A stretch of DNA of 64,000 bases from WHSW01 sp963742205 (GTDB lineage Bacteria > Actinomycetota > Thermoleophilia > Solirubrobacterales > 70-9). A model generated the notes under the pieces. That model saw nothing but the letters and a program-made list of their open reading frames with translations, did not search any database and was not told where the DNA came from. Shown here in pieces: positions 8,377 through 16,934 of the stretch; position 1 is the first letter of the stretch; each line of letters opens with the position of its first letter. A program made the position numbers and the translations under genes. The DNA is taken from the NCBI GenBank assembly GCA_963742205.1, contig CAVUKZ010000009.1, positions 62,001-126,000 of the forward strand. The letters are read 5' to 3'.

Positions 8377-9696
8377 ATGACGAGCACGGACTGGAGCGAC
8401 CGCGAGCTGCACTTCATCGCCATCGGCGGTGCCGGGATGAGTGGGCTGGCGCTGGTTTGCCACCGCCTCGGGGCTCGGGTCACGGGCAGCGACCGGGCCG
8501 AGAGCTCGTACCTGCGACGGCTCCGGGACGCCGGCCTCGAGCCCCACGTCGGCCACGACGCCGACGGCGTGCCGCCCGGGGCGGACGTGGTCGTCTCGAG
8601 CGCGATCGGCGACGACAACCCGGAGCTGGCCCGAGCTCGGGAGCGCGAGCAGCGCGTCGTCCACCGCGGTGAGCTGCTCGCCGAGCTCTGTGCCCTGCGG
8701 CGGCTGATCGCCGTCTCGGGAACGCACGGCAAGACGACGACGGCGGGCATGCTCGTGCACGCCCTGCGCGCCACGGGCGCCGAGCCGGCCTTCTTTCTCG
8801 GCGGTGAGCTCCCCGGGGCGGGGCCGGACGGCGGCCCTGCGAACGCCGGGTGGGGGGAGGGGGAGTGGGCCGTCGCCGAGGCCGACGAGTCCGACGCCAG
8901 CTTCCTCGAGCTGGAGCCCGAGGTCGCGGTGATCACCAACGTCGAGCTCGACCACCACTCGCGCTGGGGCTCGCGCGCGGAGCTGCTCGACGCGTTTGCG
9001 CGGTTCGCCGGGCCCGCGGCGGGGCTCGCGCTCGGCGCCGACCCGGAGCTCGACCCGCTCGCCGACGCGCCGCGCGAGCGCCGCGTGCTGCGCTTCGACG
9101 CCGAGGGTCCCGGGCCTCAGGACCTGGCGCTGCGCGTTCCGGGCCGCCACAACGTGCTCAACGCGCGGGCGGCCCTGGCCGCCCTCGAGCTCGCGGGCCT
9201 CGATCCGGTGCCTGCCGCGGAGGCGCTGGCGAGCTTCCCCGGAATGCTGCGGCGCCAGCAGCGCAAGGGCGAGCACGCAGGGGCCGCGATCTACGACGAC
9301 TACGCGCACCACCCGACCGAGGTCGCCGCGACCCTCGAGGCGATGCGCGAACTGCGCCCGCGGCGGCTGATCGCGGTCTTTCAGCCGCACCTGTACTCGC
9401 GCACCAAGGCGCTCGCGCGTCGCTTCGGCGCCGCGCTGGCCGCGGCCGACGAGGTCGGCGTGCTGGACGTCTACCCGGCGCGCGAGCAGCCCGTCGGCGA
9501 GCTGGCGGGCGTCAGCGGGCTCGCGGTGGCGAGAGCGGCCGCCGACCACGCCGGCGGCCGGCCGGTCCTGTGGCTGCGCGACGTCGCCACCGCCCAGCGG
9601 GTCCTCGGGCCGCGGCTGGGCGAGGGCGATCTGCTGGTGACGATCGGCGCGGGGGACGTGTTCCAGCTCGCCGACGCCCTCGTGGAGGACTCGTGA
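8377..9696 (+). CDS. murC: UDP-N-acetylmuramate--L-alanine ligase (MurC)
   Basis: First Mur ligase of the stem peptide, joining L-alanine to UDP-MurNAc with ATP. The ATG start gives 439 residues. The N-terminal Rossmann domain has IAIGGAGMSGLA, the ATP loop is GTHGKTT at 115-121, the central domain carries EADESDASFL and NVELDHHSRWGS, and the C-terminal domain has DDYAHHPTEVAAT. All are standard MurC positions. The stop overlaps the murB GTG as GTGA. It sits after murG and before murB. No D-Ala-D-Ala ligase gene is found between murB and ftsQ. Confidence 0.96.
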   Translation: MTSTDWSDRELHFIAIGGAGMSGLALVCHRLGARVTGSDRAESSYLRRLRDAGLEPHVGHDADGVPPGADVVVSSAIGDDNPELARAREREQRVVHRGELLAELCALRRLIAVSGTHGKTTTAGMLVHALRATGAEPAFFLGGELPGAGPDGGPANAGWGEGEWAVAEADESDASFLELEPEVAVITNVELDHHSRWGSRAELLDAFARFAGPAAGLALGADPELDPLADAPRERRVLRFDAEGPGPQDLALRVPGRHNVLNARAALAALELAGLDPVPAAEALASFPGMLRRQQRKGEHAGAAIYDDYAHHPTEVAATLEAMRELRPRRLIAVFQPHLYSRTKALARRFGAALAAADEVGVLDVYPAREQPVGELAGVSGLAVARAAADHAGGRPVLWLRDVATAQRVLGPRLGEGDLLVTIGAGDVFQLADALVEDS

Positions 9697-10619
9697 GCCT
9701 CCCCGACGGCGTGGAGCGCGACTACCCGCTCGCCCGCTTGACGACGGTGCGAGCCGGGGGAAACGCGGAGCTCTTCGCCCGGCCGACGACGCAGGAGGAG
9801 CTGGTGGAGCTCCTGCGCTGGGCCGAGGCGGAGTCCGCGCCGGTCGAGGTGATCGGCTCGGGCTCGAACCTGCTGGTCGCCGACGACGGCGTGCGCGGCC
9901 TCGTGTTGAAGCTCGCCGGCGAGCTCACCGAGATCGACCGCGACGGCGAGCGCATCGTCTGCGGTGGCGGCGTGCGGCTGCCGTCGGCGGCGGCGAAGGT
10001 TGCGGGCTGGGGACTCGGCGGGCTCGAGTTTGGGATCAACATCCCCGGGACCGTGGGCGGTGCGGTGCGGATGAACGCCAACGCCTACGGCGGCCAGCTG
10101 GCGCGCGTGCTCGAGTGGGTCGACGTCTGCACCGGTTCGGGGACCGAGCGCCGGAACCCGCAGGACCTCGGCTTCGCCTATCGCCGCTCCGGCCTGCGCC
10201 CGGGCGAGGTGGTCGCGCGGGCGGCCTTCGGGCTGACGGCGGCCGAGCCGTCGGCGGTGAAGGCGATCCTGGCCGAGATGCGGGCGATGCGCCGCGAGGC
10301 GCAGCCATCGGGGATCAAGACCTTCGGCTCGACGTTCAAGAACCCGGAGCCGGACGACCCCGGGGCGGAGGGGCGGACCGCGGGTCAGCTGCTCGCCGCC
10401 GCGAACTGCGCCGGGCTGGCCGTCGGCGGCGCCCGCTTCAACCCAAAGCACGCCAACTTCGTCGAGAACACGGGCGCGGCGACGACCGCTGACGTGCTCG
10501 CGGTGATGGCCGCCGGCCGCCGCCGTGTGCACGAGGCCTTCGGGGTCGAGCTGCAGCCCGAGGTGCAGGTGCTCGGGGACGTCTCGTGGCCCGACGATTG
10601 GGAGCTCGACGGGGCCTGA
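9693..10619 (+). CDS. murB: UDP-N-acetylenolpyruvoylglucosamine reductase (MurB)
   Basis: FAD- and NADPH-dependent reductase making UDP-MurNAc. The GTG at 9693 overlaps the murC stop and gives 308 residues; the longer open frame upstream is the shadow of murC. The N-terminus TTVRAGGNAELF and VIGSGSNLLVADDGVRGLVLK form the FAD-binding (PP-loop) domain. GTVGGAVRMNANAYGG is the second FAD motif. The catalytic Ser lies in FGSTFKNPE and the catalytic Glu near the end in ELQPEVQVLG. The insertion pattern looks like the shorter type IIb MurB. Identification is secure. Confidence 0.95.
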   Translation: MSLPDGVERDYPLARLTTVRAGGNAELFARPTTQEELVELLRWAEAESAPVEVIGSGSNLLVADDGVRGLVLKLAGELTEIDRDGERIVCGGGVRLPSAAAKVAGWGLGGLEFGINIPGTVGGAVRMNANAYGGQLARVLEWVDVCTGSGTERRNPQDLGFAYRRSGLRPGEVVARAAFGLTAAEPSAVKAILAEMRAMRREAQPSGIKTFGSTFKNPEPDDPGAEGRTAGQLLAAANCAGLAVGGARFNPKHANFVENTGAATTADVLAVMAAGRRRVHEAFGVELQPEVQVLGDVSWPDDWELDGA

Positions 10620-10673
10620 AATCGACCGTCGTTCGCGGCAGGAGCCCGGGCTCGGGCCGGGAATCTTTCCCTG

Positions 10674-11717
10674 ATGAGCCGCTCCCGTGCCTCGACCGAA
10701 GCCGGCAGGCGACGCGCCTCCAAGGCAACGGGCCGCACGCGGTCGACCAAGCACAAGGCGGCCGCCCGGGCGAGCTCCGAGGTCCCGGCGCCGAAGCGGA
10801 CGGCGACCAAGAGCAGCCGGTCACGCTCGACCACTCAGAGCGCGGGTTCACGCCGCACCGCGAAGCCGCCGCGCCCGAAGCGTCCCGCGACCAGATCACG
10901 CCCCAAGCGGCGCCTCTCGCTGCCGCGTCGCCGCACCGCCCGCAAGAGCCGGTCCTTTCCCCGTCCTCACCCGCTGCGCGCGCTCCGGGCGATCGGGGGA
11001 GGCTCGTGGAAGTACCGCCTCGCGGTCGTCGCGATCGTGGTCGCAACCGGCGCCGCCGCCTACATGTTCTGGCTGCGCGACTCCTCCCTGGTCGCGGTCG
11101 ACAACGTCGACGTGGTGGGCGTCACGAGCGGCGACCGCGCGCAGATCGTGGGCGAGCTGACCAAGGTCGCCGAGGACATGACGACCCTGCACGTCGATGC
11201 CGCGCGGCTCGACGAGGCGGCGCGGGCCTTCCCGACCGTCGCCGCCATCAGCGTCGATCCCAACTTCCCGCACGGCATGCGGATCGAGGTCACCGAGCGC
11301 CCGCCCGCGATGGTCGTGAGCGCGGGCGGCGAGCAGGTCCCGGCGGCAGCCGACGGCACCCTGCTGCGCGGGGTGGAGGTGAGCGACGACGACCACCTCC
11401 CGGTGCTCGAGCTCGGCAAGCTGCCCCCGGGCGGCAGCCTCGACGGCGACCCGCTCGATCAGGCGCTGATCCTGGGCGCCGCCCCGGAGCCCCTGCGGCC
11501 GCTGATCGAGAAGATCGGCGCCGACGACAAGTTCGGCATCGAGGTCACCCTGCGCGGCGGGATCCCCGTGCGATTCGGCAGCTCCTCCGGCGCGGCCGCC
11601 AAATGGGCCGCGGCCGCTGCGGTGCTCGCCGACCCGAAGCTGGATGGGCTCACCTACGTCGACGTCCGCGTCCCCGAGCGCGCCGCGGCCGGCGGCGCCT
11701 CGCCGGCGCCGGGTTGA
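10674..11717 (+). CDS. ftsQ: Cell division protein FtsQ/DivIB
   Basis: Single-pass membrane divisome protein that links early and late division proteins. The 347 residues begin with an unusually long, very basic, Ser/Arg/Lys-rich cytoplasmic tail of about 110 residues. One membrane helix follows at about 115-133, then a POTRA domain starting near 139 (VDNVDVVGVTSGDRAQIVGEL) and the FtsQ domain with FPTVAAISVDPNFPHGMRIEV. Low sequence conservation is normal for FtsQ; the fold pattern and position directly before ftsZ support the call. The basic tail may bind DNA or acidic lipids (inference). There is a 54-nt gap after murB and no ddl gene. Confidence 0.86.
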   Translation: MSRSRASTEAGRRRASKATGRTRSTKHKAAARASSEVPAPKRTATKSSRSRSTTQSAGSRRTAKPPRPKRPATRSRPKRRLSLPRRRTARKSRSFPRPHPLRALRAIGGGSWKYRLAVVAIVVATGAAAYMFWLRDSSLVAVDNVDVVGVTSGDRAQIVGELTKVAEDMTTLHVDAARLDEAARAFPTVAAISVDPNFPHGMRIEVTERPPAMVVSAGGEQVPAAADGTLLRGVEVSDDDHLPVLELGKLPPGGSLDGDPLDQALILGAAPEPLRPLIEKIGADDKFGIEVTLRGGIPVRFGSSSGAAAKWAAAAAVLADPKLDGLTYVDVRVPERAAAGGASPAPG

Positions 11718-11823
11718 GCCCAGGCCTCCAGCACAGGTTGAGGCTTTAGGATCTATGTCAACCTTCGACTCGGGATCGAGGGTTTTGGCATGCACGATTC
11801 CATGCCACACCCGGGAGCCGAGA

Positions 11824-11852
11824 TTGACACTTCCGCGACTATGCCCTACCGT
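11824..11852 (+). promoter_or_regulatory. Probable ftsZ promoter
   Basis: In the 228-nt gap between ftsQ and ftsZ there is a perfect -35 hexamer TTGACA at 11824-11829, a 17-nt spacer and a -10-like TACCGT at 11847-11852. Transcription would begin near 11859, leaving a leader of about 87 nt before the ftsZ ATG. A second possible -10 (TAGGCT, 11866-11871) lies slightly downstream. Expression of ftsZ apart from the mur genes is plausible. Confidence 0.6.
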
Positions 11853-11945
11853 CGCGCTGACGTCTAGGCTGCTAAGAGCGGAAAACGTTCAAGTCTGCCT
11901 TGAGCGTCGGACGTAACCACACTGGGTCAAACAAGGACGGGAGAA

Positions 11946-13028
11946 ATGGTCGAGTCGTCCTATCTCGCGGTCATCAAGGTCGTCGGCGCAGGCGGCGGTG
12001 GCACCAACGCGGTCAGCCGCATGGTCGACGCCGGGCTGAAGGGCGTCGAGTTCATCGCCATCAACACCGACGTGCAGGCGCTGCAGTCGTGCGAGGCGGA
12101 CATCAAGCTCGCCGCGGGCCACAACCTCACCCACGGCCTCGGCGCGGGCGCCAACCCCGACGTTGGCGCGGGCGCCGCCGCGGAGTCGCGCGACGACATC
12201 AAGGAGGCCCTCAAGGGGGCCGACATGGTCTTCGTCACCGCCGGCGAGGGCGGCGGCACGGGCACCGGGGCCGCCCCGGTGATCGCCGAGATCGCCAAGG
12301 AGGAGATCGGCGCGCTCACCGTCGGCGTGGTCACCAAGCCGTTCGAGTTCGAGGGCAACCGCCGCATGCAGCAGGCGCTCGATGGGATCGACAAGCTGCG
12401 CGCCAAGGTCGACACGCTGATCATCGTCCCGAACCAGAAGCTGCTCGAGGTCGTCGAGCGCCGGACCTCCGTCCAGGAGGCGTTCCGAATGGCCGACGAC
12501 ATCCTCCGCCAGGGCGTCCAGGGGATCACCGATCTGATCACCACCCCGGGCCAGATCAACCTCGACTTCGCCGACGTGCGCACGGTGATGGCCGACGCTG
12601 GCTCCGCGATGATGGGCGTCGGGACCGCCGCGGGCGAGAACCGCGCCCAGGAGGCGGCGAAGATGGCGGTCAACTCGCCGCTGATGGAGGAGTCGATCGA
12701 GGGCGCGACCGGGATGCTGCTGAACTTCACCGGCTCCGACGACCTCAACCTGTTCGAGGTCAACGAGGCGGCGGACATCGTCGTCTCCACGGCGGACAAG
12801 GGCGCCAACATCATCTTCGGAACCGTGATCGACCCGGCGATGGGCGACGAGGTCCGGGTGACCGTGATCGCGACCGGGTTCGAGGGCCGCGAGACGCTGG
12901 CCCGCAAGCCGATGCAGGTGCGCGAGCGCAGCCGGCGGCGCCAGGTCGGCGGGCTCGCCGACCGCGAGCGGCGCGAGCTCCAGGTCTCCGACGACGACAT
13001 CGACGTCCCGCCGTTCCTCCGCGGCTAG
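11946..13028 (+). CDS. ftsZ: Cell division GTPase FtsZ
   Basis: Tubulin-like GTPase that forms the cytokinetic ring. The ATG start gives 360 residues, shorter than many because the C-terminal linker is brief. The N-terminal VGAGGGGTNAV and the tubulin signature GGGTGTG at 102-108 form the GTP site; NLDFADVRTVM is the T7-region segment. The protein ends with DDDIDVPPFLRG, the conserved C-terminal peptide that binds membrane tethers such as SepF or FtsA. No ftsA or sepF lies next to it; the following genes are glycine cleavage genes. A GGGAGAA Shine-Dalgarno-like stretch precedes the ATG. Confidence 0.97.
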   Translation: MVESSYLAVIKVVGAGGGGTNAVSRMVDAGLKGVEFIAINTDVQALQSCEADIKLAAGHNLTHGLGAGANPDVGAGAAAESRDDIKEALKGADMVFVTAGEGGGTGTGAAPVIAEIAKEEIGALTVGVVTKPFEFEGNRRMQQALDGIDKLRAKVDTLIIVPNQKLLEVVERRTSVQEAFRMADDILRQGVQGITDLITTPGQINLDFADVRTVMADAGSAMMGVGTAAGENRAQEAAKMAVNSPLMEESIEGATGMLLNFTGSDDLNLFEVNEAADIVVSTADKGANIIFGTVIDPAMGDEVRVTVIATGFEGRETLARKPMQVRERSRRRQVGGLADRERRELQVSDDDIDVPPFLRG

Positions 13029-13048
13029 CGCGGGCTGAGGGCCCGCGC
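13028..13048 (+). terminator. GC-rich hairpin after ftsZ
   Basis: A perfect 8-bp stem (GCGCGGGC / GCCCGCGC) with a 5-nt loop starts on the last base of the ftsZ stop codon. There is no T-run, so it is either a high-GC terminator or an mRNA 3' stabiliser. It ends 10 nt before the gcvT -10 box. Confidence 0.5.
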
Positions 13049-13058
13049 CTGACGGCGA

Positions 13059-13064
13059 TAGCCT
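13059..13064 (+). promoter_or_regulatory. -10 box for leaderless gcvT transcript
   Basis: TAGCCT ends 7 nt before the gcvT GTG, so transcription would start at or next to the start codon. It fits the TAnnnT pattern seen before many first-in-operon genes in this window. No strong -35 is visible. Confidence 0.5.
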
Positions 13065-13071
13065 GAGCGCG

Positions 13072-14167
13072 GTGGAGGCCACTGCGCTCAGGCACACGCC
13101 GCTGTATGACCGACACCGCGCGGCCGGGGCGAAGCTGGTCCCGTTCGCGGGCTGGGAGATGCCGGTGTCGTACGAGGGGGTGCGGGCCGAGCACGTCGCC
13201 GTGCGCACCGGCTGCGGCGTCTTCGACGTCTCCCACATGGGCGAGATCGAGACCTCCGGCCCGCAGGCGCTCGAGCTGCTGCAGCGGCTGCTCTCCAACG
13301 ACGTCGGGCGGATCGACGTGGGCGGCGCGCAGTACTCGATGCTCTGCCGGCCCGACGGCGGCGTGCTCGACGACCTCTTCACCTACCGGCTCGCCGACGA
13401 CCGCTTCCTCACCGTCACCAACGCCGCGAACCACGAGGGCGACCTGGAGTGGTTTCGCGAGCACGCCGCGGGCTTCGACGCCGAGGTGACCGACCGCCTC
13501 GACGACTACGCCATGCTCGCCGTCCAGGGGCCCGACGCCCGCGCGCTCGTCGCGCAACTCCTCTCCGGCGACCTTCCGCCGCGGATGCACACCGCCGAGC
13601 TCGAGCTCGCCGCCGGCGGGTCCGCGCTCGTCTGCGGCACCGGCTACACGGGCGAGGACGGGGTGGAGGTCCTGCTCGCGCCGGACGCCGCCGGCCCGCT
13701 CTGGGACGCGCTGCTCGACGCCGGCGCGACGCCCGCCGGCCTCGGGGCCCGCGACACCCTGCGCCTCGAGGTCTGCTTCCACCTCTACGGCAACGACCTG
13801 AGCACCGACCGCAACCCGATCGAGGCCGGCCTCGGCTGGTGCTGCAAGGAGGAGACCGGGTTCATCGGCTCGGAGGCCGTGGCCGCGGCCCGCGCGGACG
13901 GCACCGCCGAGCGACTCGTCCCGTTCGCGCTCACCGACCGCGGCATCCCCCGGCAGGGCAACCCCGTGCTCGCCGGCGGCGAGCCGGCCGGTGAGGTGAC
14001 CAGCGGAACGCTCTCGCCGTGCCTGGATCGCGGGATCGGGATGGCCTACGTCCGCGCGCGATCTGGCCGAGCCCGGGACCGAGATCGAGATCGACGTCCG
14101 GGGCAAGGTCCGCCCGGCGCGCATAGAGTCCAGGCCCCTCTACCAACCCGACGCGAAGGAGAGCTGA
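13072..14167 (+). CDS. gcvT: Glycine cleavage T-protein (aminomethyltransferase), one frameshift
   Basis: Tetrahydrofolate-dependent aminomethyltransferase of the glycine cleavage system; it takes the aminomethyl group from lipoyl-H protein, releasing ammonia and methylene-THF. The GTG at 13072 begins LRHTPLYDRHRAAGAKLVPF. FDVSHMGEI, YTGEDGVEV and GLGARDTLRLE are typical. After GIGMAYVRA near 14059 the reading frame must move past one extra base; the continuation is DLAEPGTEIEIDVRGKV, then RPLYQPDAKES, ending at 14167. The extra base lies in a GCGCGCG run. Without it the protein would be about 364 residues, normal for GcvT. gcvH starts 1 nt downstream. Sequencing error or a real frameshift mutation cannot be separated here. 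Confidence 0.9.
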
Positions 14168-14168
14168 G

Positions 14169-14561
14169 TTGGCCGACGAGACGTATCCCGACGGGCTCAA
14201 GTACCACGCCGAGCACGATTGGGCCCGGATCGAAGGCGATGAGGCCACCTTCGGGATCACCTGGTACGCGCAGGACGCGCTCGGTGAGGTCGTCTTCTAC
14301 GAGCCGCCCGAGATTGGCTCGGCGATCTCGAAAGACGCCTCCTACGCCGAGGTCGAGTCGGTAAAGGCCGTCTCCGACGTGATCGCGCCGCTCTCCGGCG
14401 AGATCACCGCCGTCAACGAGGCGCTCTCTGATTCCCCGGAGAAGATCAACGAGGATCCCTACGGGGAGGGCTGGTTGGTGAAGGTGAAGCTCAGCGACTC
14501 CGCGGAGGCCGACGAGCTGCTCGACGCCGCGGCCTACCAGCAGCTACTCGCCGACGACTGA
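14169..14561 (+). CDS. gcvH: Glycine cleavage H-protein
   Basis: Lipoyl carrier protein that shuttles the aminomethyl group between P, T and L proteins. The TTG start, 1 nt after the gcvT stop, gives 130 residues, the standard length. The lipoylated lysine is in EVESVKAVSD (about residue 66). The HDWARIEGDEATFGITWYAQ start and the DPYGEGWLVKV ending are canonical. It is translated with gcvT; the downstream P-protein genes are separated by one unrelated secreted-protein gene. Confidence 0.96.
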   Translation: MADETYPDGLKYHAEHDWARIEGDEATFGITWYAQDALGEVVFYEPPEIGSAISKDASYAEVESVKAVSDVIAPLSGEITAVNEALSDSPEKINEDPYGEGWLVKVKLSDSAEADELLDAAAYQQLLADD

Positions 14562-14580
14562 GGCCCCCCGATCGGAGGGG

Positions 14581-14610
14581 TTGACAGGCGCCCGGGCGGT
14601 CGGCGAGAGT
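14581..14610 (+). promoter_or_regulatory. Possible promoter of the secreted repeat protein gene
   Basis: A perfect -35 TTGACA (14581-14586) is followed after 18 nt by a weak -10 (GAGAGT, 14605-14610). Just upstream, 14564-14580 forms a short GC hairpin (CCCC...GGGG) that could end the gcvTH transcript. The leader would be about 70 nt. Confidence 0.4.
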
Positions 14611-14684
14611 AGCCGCGGGATAACACTCGCGGGGGAGTGCCTCCATCAGGCGGCGCTCGCACCGCCCTACATGAGGGGAGACTC

Positions 14685-15344
14685 ATGAAGTTTCTGAACG
14701 CACGTCCGTCGCCGGCGATCGTGCTGGCCGTGTTGGCGCTCGTGTTTGCGATGGTCGGCTCGGCCGTCGCCGGGACCGATGGCCTGAGCAGCAAGATCAC
14801 GAAGTCGAAGGTCAAGAAGATCTCGAAGAAGCAGGCCAATAAGCAGCTGAAGGCGAACGTGTCGGGCTCGCACGTGAACACGGCGGACAACGCGACGAAC
14901 GCAACGAACGCGACGAACGCGGCGAACGCGGCGAACGCCGACACGGTAGATGGTCAGTCGGTGATCAAGGTGTTCGCCAAGTTCCCCGACGGCACCGCCA
15001 ATTTCACGATCGGGACTTTCGACGGCTATACCCTCAGGGCCAGTTGCACCGCGGGTGACGTCGAGAACTTCCAGCTGATCTCGTCGGACACGCAGGTGGC
15101 GATGACCGCCCAGGGCAACGGCAACGCCGGACCGAATTTCGACGAGGAGCAGGGCGGCGGCTCGACCGTCCTCGAGCTCGATTCCGACGGCATCAACGAC
15201 AACGACCGCGGACAGGTCACGTTCAGCGTCGCGAAGACCGGCGGCAACACCGTTTCGGGCAACCTCGGCTACGACGACCCGAACATCTTCAACGGCGAGA
15301 ACGTCTGCGCCGTATACGGTCACATCATTCTCAACAACGGCTGA
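14685..15344 (+). CDS. Secreted protein with Asn-Ala-Thr repeat segment
   Basis: Exported protein of unknown function, 219 residues. It has a signal peptide or membrane anchor (PSPAIVLAVLALVFAMVGSAVAG), then a lysine-rich region, then a low-complexity stretch of NAT and NAA triplets at about 69-85, ending in DTVDGQSVIKVF. The C-terminal part is a beta-rich, Asp/Asn/Gly-rich domain with two cysteines. Proteins with a membrane anchor, a KKI-rich stretch and NAT/NAN repeats are common in Thermoleophilia genomes (my recollection, not checked). An AGGGGAG Shine-Dalgarno sits 5 nt before the ATG. It splits the glycine cleavage genes without an obvious functional link. Confidence 0.8.
   Translation: MKFLNARPSPAIVLAVLALVFAMVGSAVAGTDGLSSKITKSKVKKISKKQANKQLKANVSGSHVNTADNATNATNATNAANAANADTVDGQSVIKVFAKFPDGTANFTIGTFDGYTLRASCTAGDVENFQLISSDTQVAMTAQGNGNAGPNFDEEQGGGSTVLELDSDGINDNDRGQVTFSVAKTGGNTVSGNLGYDDPNIFNGENVCAVYGHIILNNG
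14889..14939 (+). repeat. 9-bp in-frame tandem repeat (AACGCGACG-type)
   Basis: About 5.7 copies of a 9-nt unit (aac gcg acg, drifting to aac gcg gcg) encode the NAT/NAA triplets of the secreted protein. Such a run is prone to copy-number change by slippage. Confidence 0.85.
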
Positions 15345-15370
15345 GCCTCGGCTCGGTTCGAATCGATCAG

Positions 15371-15400
15371 GGGCGGCGGCTTCGGCCGCCGCCGCTGTTT
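15371..15400 (+). terminator. Rho-independent terminator with TTCG tetraloop
   Basis: A perfect 9-bp stem (GGCGGCGGC / GCCGCCGCC, 15372-15380 and 15385-15393) closes on a TTCG tetraloop and is followed by GCTGTTTCGTT. It lies 27 nt after the stop of the secreted repeat protein and upstream of the gcvPA promoter. It is the clearest terminator in the window. Confidence 0.8.
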
Positions 15401-15532
15401 CGTTGCGCGAATCGCGTCGTTGGCCTTGGCCGCGGTCGAATCCGCGACCGACGTCCGACGCCCACCGCCGGTTTGACACGCGCGCGAGGTCGGTTGGACG
15501 CTCCTACATCCAGGTAGCCGCCGCGCGGTCGC

Positions 15533-15538
15533 TAGCCT
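15533..15538 (+). promoter_or_regulatory. -10 box for leaderless gcvPA transcript
   Basis: TAGCCT ends 7 nt before the GTG of gcvPA, the same hexamer and spacing as before gcvT. This fits coordinated expression of the two gcv transcription units by the main sigma factor. Confidence 0.5.
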
Positions 15539-15545
15539 CACTGCC

Positions 15546-16934
15546 GTGAGTCGCTACACCTCCGCCACCGACGGCGATCGTGCCGCGATGCTCGAGGCGA
15601 TCGGCGTTTCCTCGATCGAGGAATTGTTCGCCGACGTGCCGGCCGACCTGCGGCTCGACCGCCCGCTCGAGCTCCCCGACGGGCTCTCGGAGACCGAGGT
15701 CTTTGACCTGCTCTCCGGGCTCGCGGCCCGCAACGCCGACGCCGACCACGAGACCTGCTTCATCGGTGCCGGCATGTACGACCACTACGTCCCGGCGCTG
15801 GTCGAGGCGATCATCTCGCGCTCGGAGTTCCTGACGCCGTACACGCCGTACCAGCCCGAGGTCTCTCAGGGCGGGCTGCAGGTGATGTTCGAGTTTCAGA
15901 CGGCGATCTCGGAGCTCACGGGGCTCCCGGTGGCCAACGCCTCGCTCTACGAGGGCCCGTCGTCGGTCGCCTCCGCGGCCTACCTGGCGCTCGGCGCCCG
16001 CAAGGGGCGCAAGCGCCTGGTCGCGTCCCGTGGGCTGCATCCGCACGCGCGCGCGGCGCTCGCGACCTACGCGCGTGGCTTCGGCGCCGAGATCGCCGAG
16101 GTCGGGCTCGAGGGAGGCCTCACCGATGTCGACGAGCTCGCGGCGGCGCTCGACGACGAGACGGCCGCTGTCTTCGTCCAGAACCCGAACTTCCTCGGCG
16201 CGATCGAGGACCTGGAGGCGCTGGCCGCCGCCGCGCACGAGGCCGGCGCGCTCTGCGTCGCCAGCGTCGACGCGATCACCCTCGGCGTCCTGCGCCCGCC
16301 GGGCGAGTGCGGGGTGGACGTCGCGGTGGGGGAGGGCCAGCCGCTCGGCAACCGGCTCGACTTCGGCGGCCCCTCCTTCGGCTTCTTCGCCGCCACGGAT
16401 GAGCACCTGCGCCGCATGCCGGGCCGGATCGCCGGCGAGACCACCGACGCCGACGGGCGTCGCGGCTTCGTGCTCGCCCTCCAGACGCGCGAGCAGCACA
16501 TCCGCCGCGAGAAGGCGACCCACAACATCTGCACCTCGCAGGCGCTCAACGCTCTGGCCGGGACGATCTATCTCGCCTGGCTCGGCCGCCGCGGGATCGT
16601 CGAGCTCGGCGAGCTCCTCGTCCGCCGCACGGCTTACGCGCGCGAGCGGCTCGCCGCCGTCGACGGGGTCGAGCTGCTCCACGAGGCCCCCGTGGCGCGC
16701 GAGTTCGCCCTCCGGCTCGACGCGCCGGTGGGCGCGGTCCTCGACCGGCTGGCCGCCGCGGGGATCGCGGCCGGCTACGAGCTCGGCCGCGACTACCCCG
16801 AGTACGAGGACGGGCTCCTGGTGGCGATCACCGAGCGCCGCTCGAGGGAGGACATCGACCGGCTCGCGGAGGCCCTCGGCGACGCGATCCAGCAGCGCAC
16901 GACCAGCGACCAGCAGCTCGAGGTGTCCGCATGA
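15546..16934 (+). CDS. gcvPA: Glycine dehydrogenase (decarboxylating) subunit 1
   Basis: N-terminal half of the split P-protein, which decarboxylates glycine on PLP together with subunit 2. The GTG start gives 462 residues. Family features include FIGAGMYDHYVPALVEAI, SEFLTPYTPYQPEVSQGGLQ, EFQTAISELTGLPVANASLYEG and EGQPLGNRLDFGGPSFGFFA. This subunit lacks the PLP lysine. The stop overlaps the gcvPB start as ATGA. It is preceded by its own terminator-separated promoter. Confidence 0.95.
   Translation: MSRYTSATDGDRAAMLEAIGVSSIEELFADVPADLRLDRPLELPDGLSETEVFDLLSGLAARNADADHETCFIGAGMYDHYVPALVEAIISRSEFLTPYTPYQPEVSQGGLQVMFEFQTAISELTGLPVANASLYEGPSSVASAAYLALGARKGRKRLVASRGLHPHARAALATYARGFGAEIAEVGLEGGLTDVDELAAALDDETAAVFVQNPNFLGAIEDLEALAAAAHEAGALCVASVDAITLGVLRPPGECGVDVAVGEGQPLGNRLDFGGPSFGFFAATDEHLRRMPGRIAGETTDADGRRGFVLALQTREQHIRREKATHNICTSQALNALAGTIYLAWLGRRGIVELGELLVRRTAYARERLAAVDGVELLHEAPVAREFALRLDAPVGAVLDRLAAAGIAAGYELGRDYPEYEDGLLVAITERRSREDIDRLAEALGDAIQQRTTSDQQLEVSA

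Noticed and set aside
8194..9549. 451-residue minus-strand frame opposite murC
   Set aside because: No family motif, opposite a complete MurC; shadow of GC-rich codons.
13029..13071. Glycine riboswitch before gcvT
   Set aside because: Only 43 nt separate ftsZ and gcvT, far too short for the aptamer, and a -10 box lies 7 nt before the start.
14889..14939. CRISPR-like short repeats
   Set aside because: Contiguous 9-bp in-frame repeats without spacers inside a coding sequence.
15350..15362. GGTTCGAATC resembling a tRNA T-loop
   Set aside because: No acceptor stem, D-arm or anticodon arm upstream; it lies directly after a stop codon.
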